Made by a program: the position numbers and the translations under genes. A DNA stretch of 7,074 nt. Origin: CAYSHJ01 sp964589725 (GTDB taxonomy: Bacteria; Planctomycetota; Planctomycetia; Planctomycetales; Planctomycetaceae). A model generated the notes under the pieces. The model did not search any database. It worked only from the letters and a program-made list of their open reading frames with translations, and was not told the DNA's origin. The stretch covers positions 1-7,074 of the forward strand of contig CAZPUJ010000648.1 of the NCBI GenBank assembly GCA_964589725.1. Direction: 5' to 3'. Below, piece after piece: positions 5,463-7,074 of the stretch (position 1 is its first letter; each line of letters opens with the position of its first letter).

Positions 5463-6874
5463 TCACGACCGACCGGGCGTCGCTCTTTCGGACGGTCTTC
5501 TTCAAGCAAGACTTTCGGACGTTCGCCCTCGTTGCGGTTCTTCAAGCGTTCGTCGCCCGGTCGATTGGGCGGGCGATCAACTTCCGGTCGGCGATCGGGG
5601 CGGCGAGAGCCGTCGAGCGGTCCGAACGGCGGTTGCCCATTTGGGCGGAAGCCGCGAACGCCGTCGCCGCCTGGGGGACGGCGCATGAAATCGTCGGGGA
5701 TGGACTGTTGCATTTCCGCAAACATGACACGCAATTCATGGATGCCGGGAATGCTCTCTTCCAAGTAGCGCAATTGCAGTTGTTCCAGCCATTCGTTTTC
5801 CGGGAGGTTCAAAAGACTTTGCCTGTCTGGCAGAATTTCGAAATACCGACGCAGATCGTCGTCGTCGGGGAAGTGTTCGTCGATGGTCAACACCAATTCG
5901 CTCGTGAGTCCGCGCATCAAGACCATGTACAAGGCGAAACGCTGTTGGTCCACGACCCTCCGGTTGAGAACGAACTCCTCCGCAGCGCCACCTTTATCCA
6001 GCGTGCCAAGCATCTCCGGGAAGACATCCTTCTTGGCCTCTTTAGGATTACCGAAAAGCTTGAACTGTGGCGGCAGCCCGCGATTTCGTTGTCGCGTCTC
6101 CTGCACGACCTCCACCATACGGGTGAATGGATCTCGCGTTTTCAGTTGATCCTGTCGAGACGTCGGCAGTTGCCGTTCCAAAACGTCAATCATCGCTTTG
6201 GTTTCGCGCGCCGTGGAGGGAGCGATGTCGCGCATGCCTCCGGTCCGTCCAACGATTTGCTCAAATACCTGCCGGCGCCCCGGTCGCGCGAAGGCTTTTG
6301 GTCCGCCTTGATGCGATGACGGAAACAGCAGCGGGTCCGGCTCGCCGCGGAACTCTTCGATCATGCGTAGTCGAGAATTGGGGTCCGACTGCTGTCGCAG
6401 CTGTTTTCGCTGCCAGGGGGAGAGGGAATTCGCCAGGGCTTGATACGCCTCCAAGTCCGCTTTGAGTTCGGCGTCCTGGTCGATCGCTTGCTGCAACTCG
6501 CGCAGCTGATCTTTCCGGACCGCGGGCAGTTCCTGGAACTTTTGCCAGTTGTCTTCGAGCCGTCGCCGCTCGGCCGGAGTCATTTCGGCGACGCGGCGCT
6601 GATTCGCGTCGCGACGCACGGACTCCGCGTCGTCAGCTCCGATCACCAGCGGCAGCAAAGTCAGAGCGAGCAATGTGCCCGCGAAACCGCTGGCATTAAC
6701 CCGATGCGCCCGGATTAATGTCGCGCAGTTTTGACCCGCGAAGCAGCGACGGGGTGTCGCCATGGGCGAAAGCGCACGCGAGGCATCGAAAGCTCCGGCC
6801 GCGATCGGCTCTTTCTGGTGTCTCTGATTCGTATTGAAATCGCCTCTAGCGTTGTTCCCGAGGTCGTGGTCCAT
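5459..6874 (-). CDS. DUF3106-like exported protein with disordered Arg/Pro-rich tail
   Basis: The 471-residue product has a hydrophobic segment at 62-80 ending near the sequence IGADD, probably a signal peptide or membrane anchor. It is preceded by an unusually long polar leader. The region from about 86 to 178 is charged, helical and Trp-containing: MTPAERRRLEDNWQKFQELP, then LSPWQRKQL and RMIEEFR. This matches the repeat style of DUF3106 proteins that accompany ECF sigma and anti-sigma genes in planctomycetes. Residues 397-471 are low-complexity, rich in Arg, Pro, Asp and Gly, and likely disordered. The start ATG 6874 overlaps the upstream gene by 29 bases and has AAGGG (complement of 6882-6886) 7 bases before it. 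An internal Met38 at 6763 would give a shorter leader but has no ribosome binding site. Function is unknown. A periplasmic role tied to the sigma cassette is an inference. The overlap supports co-translation with the upstream gene. Confidence 0.8.
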   Translation of the reverse strand: MDHDLGNNARGDFNTNQRHQKEPIAAGAFDASRALSPMATPRRCFAGQNCATLIRAHRVNASGFAGTLLALTLLPLVIGADDAESVRRDANQRRVAEMTPAERRRLEDNWQKFQELPAVRKDQLRELQQAIDQDAELKADLEAYQALANSLSPWQRKQLRQQSDPNSRLRMIEEFRGEPDPLLFPSSHQGGPKAFARPGRRQVFEQIVGRTGGMRDIAPSTARETKAMIDVLERQLPTSRQDQLKTRDPFTRMVEVVQETRQRNRGLPPQFKLFGNPKEAKKDVFPEMLGTLDKGGAAEEFVLNRRVVDQQRFALYMVLMRGLTSELVLTIDEHFPDDDDLRRYFEILPDRQSLLNLPENEWLEQLQLRYLEESIPGIHELRVMFAEMQQSIPDDFMRRPPGGDGVRGFRPNGQPPFGPLDGSRRPDRRPEVDRPPNRPGDERLKNRNEGERPKVLLEEDRPKERRPVGRE

Positions 6875-7074
6875 CGAGCAGCCCTTGTTGTTTCAAATCT
6901 TTCAGGAATTGCACATCGCCAATCTCAGAGTAAACGTCAAGTTTCTCGATCAGTGGCAAATCATCCAGCAACGGATCGGCCGGTGGCTGCGCGACGCGAC
7001 GAGCCGCCACGAAGCTGACCACACCGACCAGCAGCAGCCCCGCAGCCCACGTGGCCCAGCGCACGGCGGCCGCC
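6846..7074 (-). CDS. C-terminal part of a probable anti-sigma-like membrane protein, partial
   Basis: The frame enters from the right edge and ends at TAG (complement of 6846-6848). An in-frame GTG at 7064 could be read as a start, but the open frame continues to the edge through three alanine codons. A longer protein is therefore more likely. The visible part has one membrane span (about residues 5-20 counted from that GTG: TWAAGLLLVGVVSFVA), an Arg pair, then an acidic segment DDLPLIEKLDVYSEIGDVQF and a short tail. From memory this ending (DLPLIE-LD-Y---GD--FL) recurs in planctomycete proteins encoded between an ECF sigma factor and a DUF3106 protein, and these are thought to act as anti-sigma factors. 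The N-terminal sigma-binding part is not in the window, so the role is inferred from the tail and from the neighbour. It overlaps the DUF3106-like gene by 29 bases. Confidence 0.65.
   Translation of the reverse strand, partial: AAAVRWATWAAGLLLVGVVSFVAARRVAQPPADPLLDDLPLIEKLDVYSEIGDVQFLKDLKQQGLLDGPRPREQR
6882..6886 (-). promoter_or_regulatory. Ribosome binding site deciding the DUF3106-like start
   Basis: AAGGG on the - strand sits 7 bases before ATG 6874, inside the end of the upstream gene. It supports the long form of the downstream protein rather than a start at 6763, which has no comparable site. Confidence 0.45.

Noticed and set aside
5435..6319. Long + strand open frame opposite the DUF3106-like gene
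   Set aside because: It has no family-like motifs or good start. The opposite strand carries a signal segment, DUF3106-like helices and a ribosome binding site.

Overview
The window looks like chromosomal DNA of a planctomycete. The strongest sign is a DUF1559 protein with a type IV-pilin-like N-terminus and the planctomycete H-X9-DG motif. Beside it is a small carboxypeptidase-regulatory-like lipoprotein. At the right edge a short anti-sigma-like membrane protein tail overlaps a DUF3106-like Arg/Pro-rich exported protein. GC is moderately high and most genes have purine-rich ribosome binding sites. No mobile element, CRISPR array, tRNA or rRNA was seen.

Layout, left to right. (1) Positions 1-162: the last 53 codons of a + strand gene whose tail resembles adenine-specific DNA methyltransferases. 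A terminator-like hairpin follows. (2) Positions 373-2776: a tightly packed + strand operon. It opens with a 59-codon remnant of a ModE-like winged-helix regulator that breaks off inside its helix-turn-helix. The remnant is followed by a complete tungstate-type ABC transporter: permease tupB, ATPase tupC and binding lipoprotein tupA. Stops and starts overlap at both transporter junctions (ATGA and TGATG). (3) Positions 2874-4249, - strand: a small lipoprotein followed by the DUF1559 pseudopilin-like protein. (4) Positions 4399-5358, + strand: an aldo/keto reductase, divergent from the lipoprotein across a 149-base region that holds a short direct repeat and a palindrome. (5) Positions 5459-7074, - strand: the end of an anti-sigma-like membrane protein, then the DUF3106-like protein overlapping it by 29 bases.

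How the genes work together. The tup genes form one unit: TupA captures oxyanion outside the membrane, TupB forms the channel and TupC supplies ATP. The regulator normally expected to sense Mo/W appears to be broken. The lipoprotein and DUF1559 protein are probably co-expressed cell-surface proteins. The right-hand pair probably belongs to an ECF sigma factor cassette whose sigma gene would lie beyond the window. I see no clear case for a wholly new system; the most notable item is the truncated regulator fused head-on to the tup operon.
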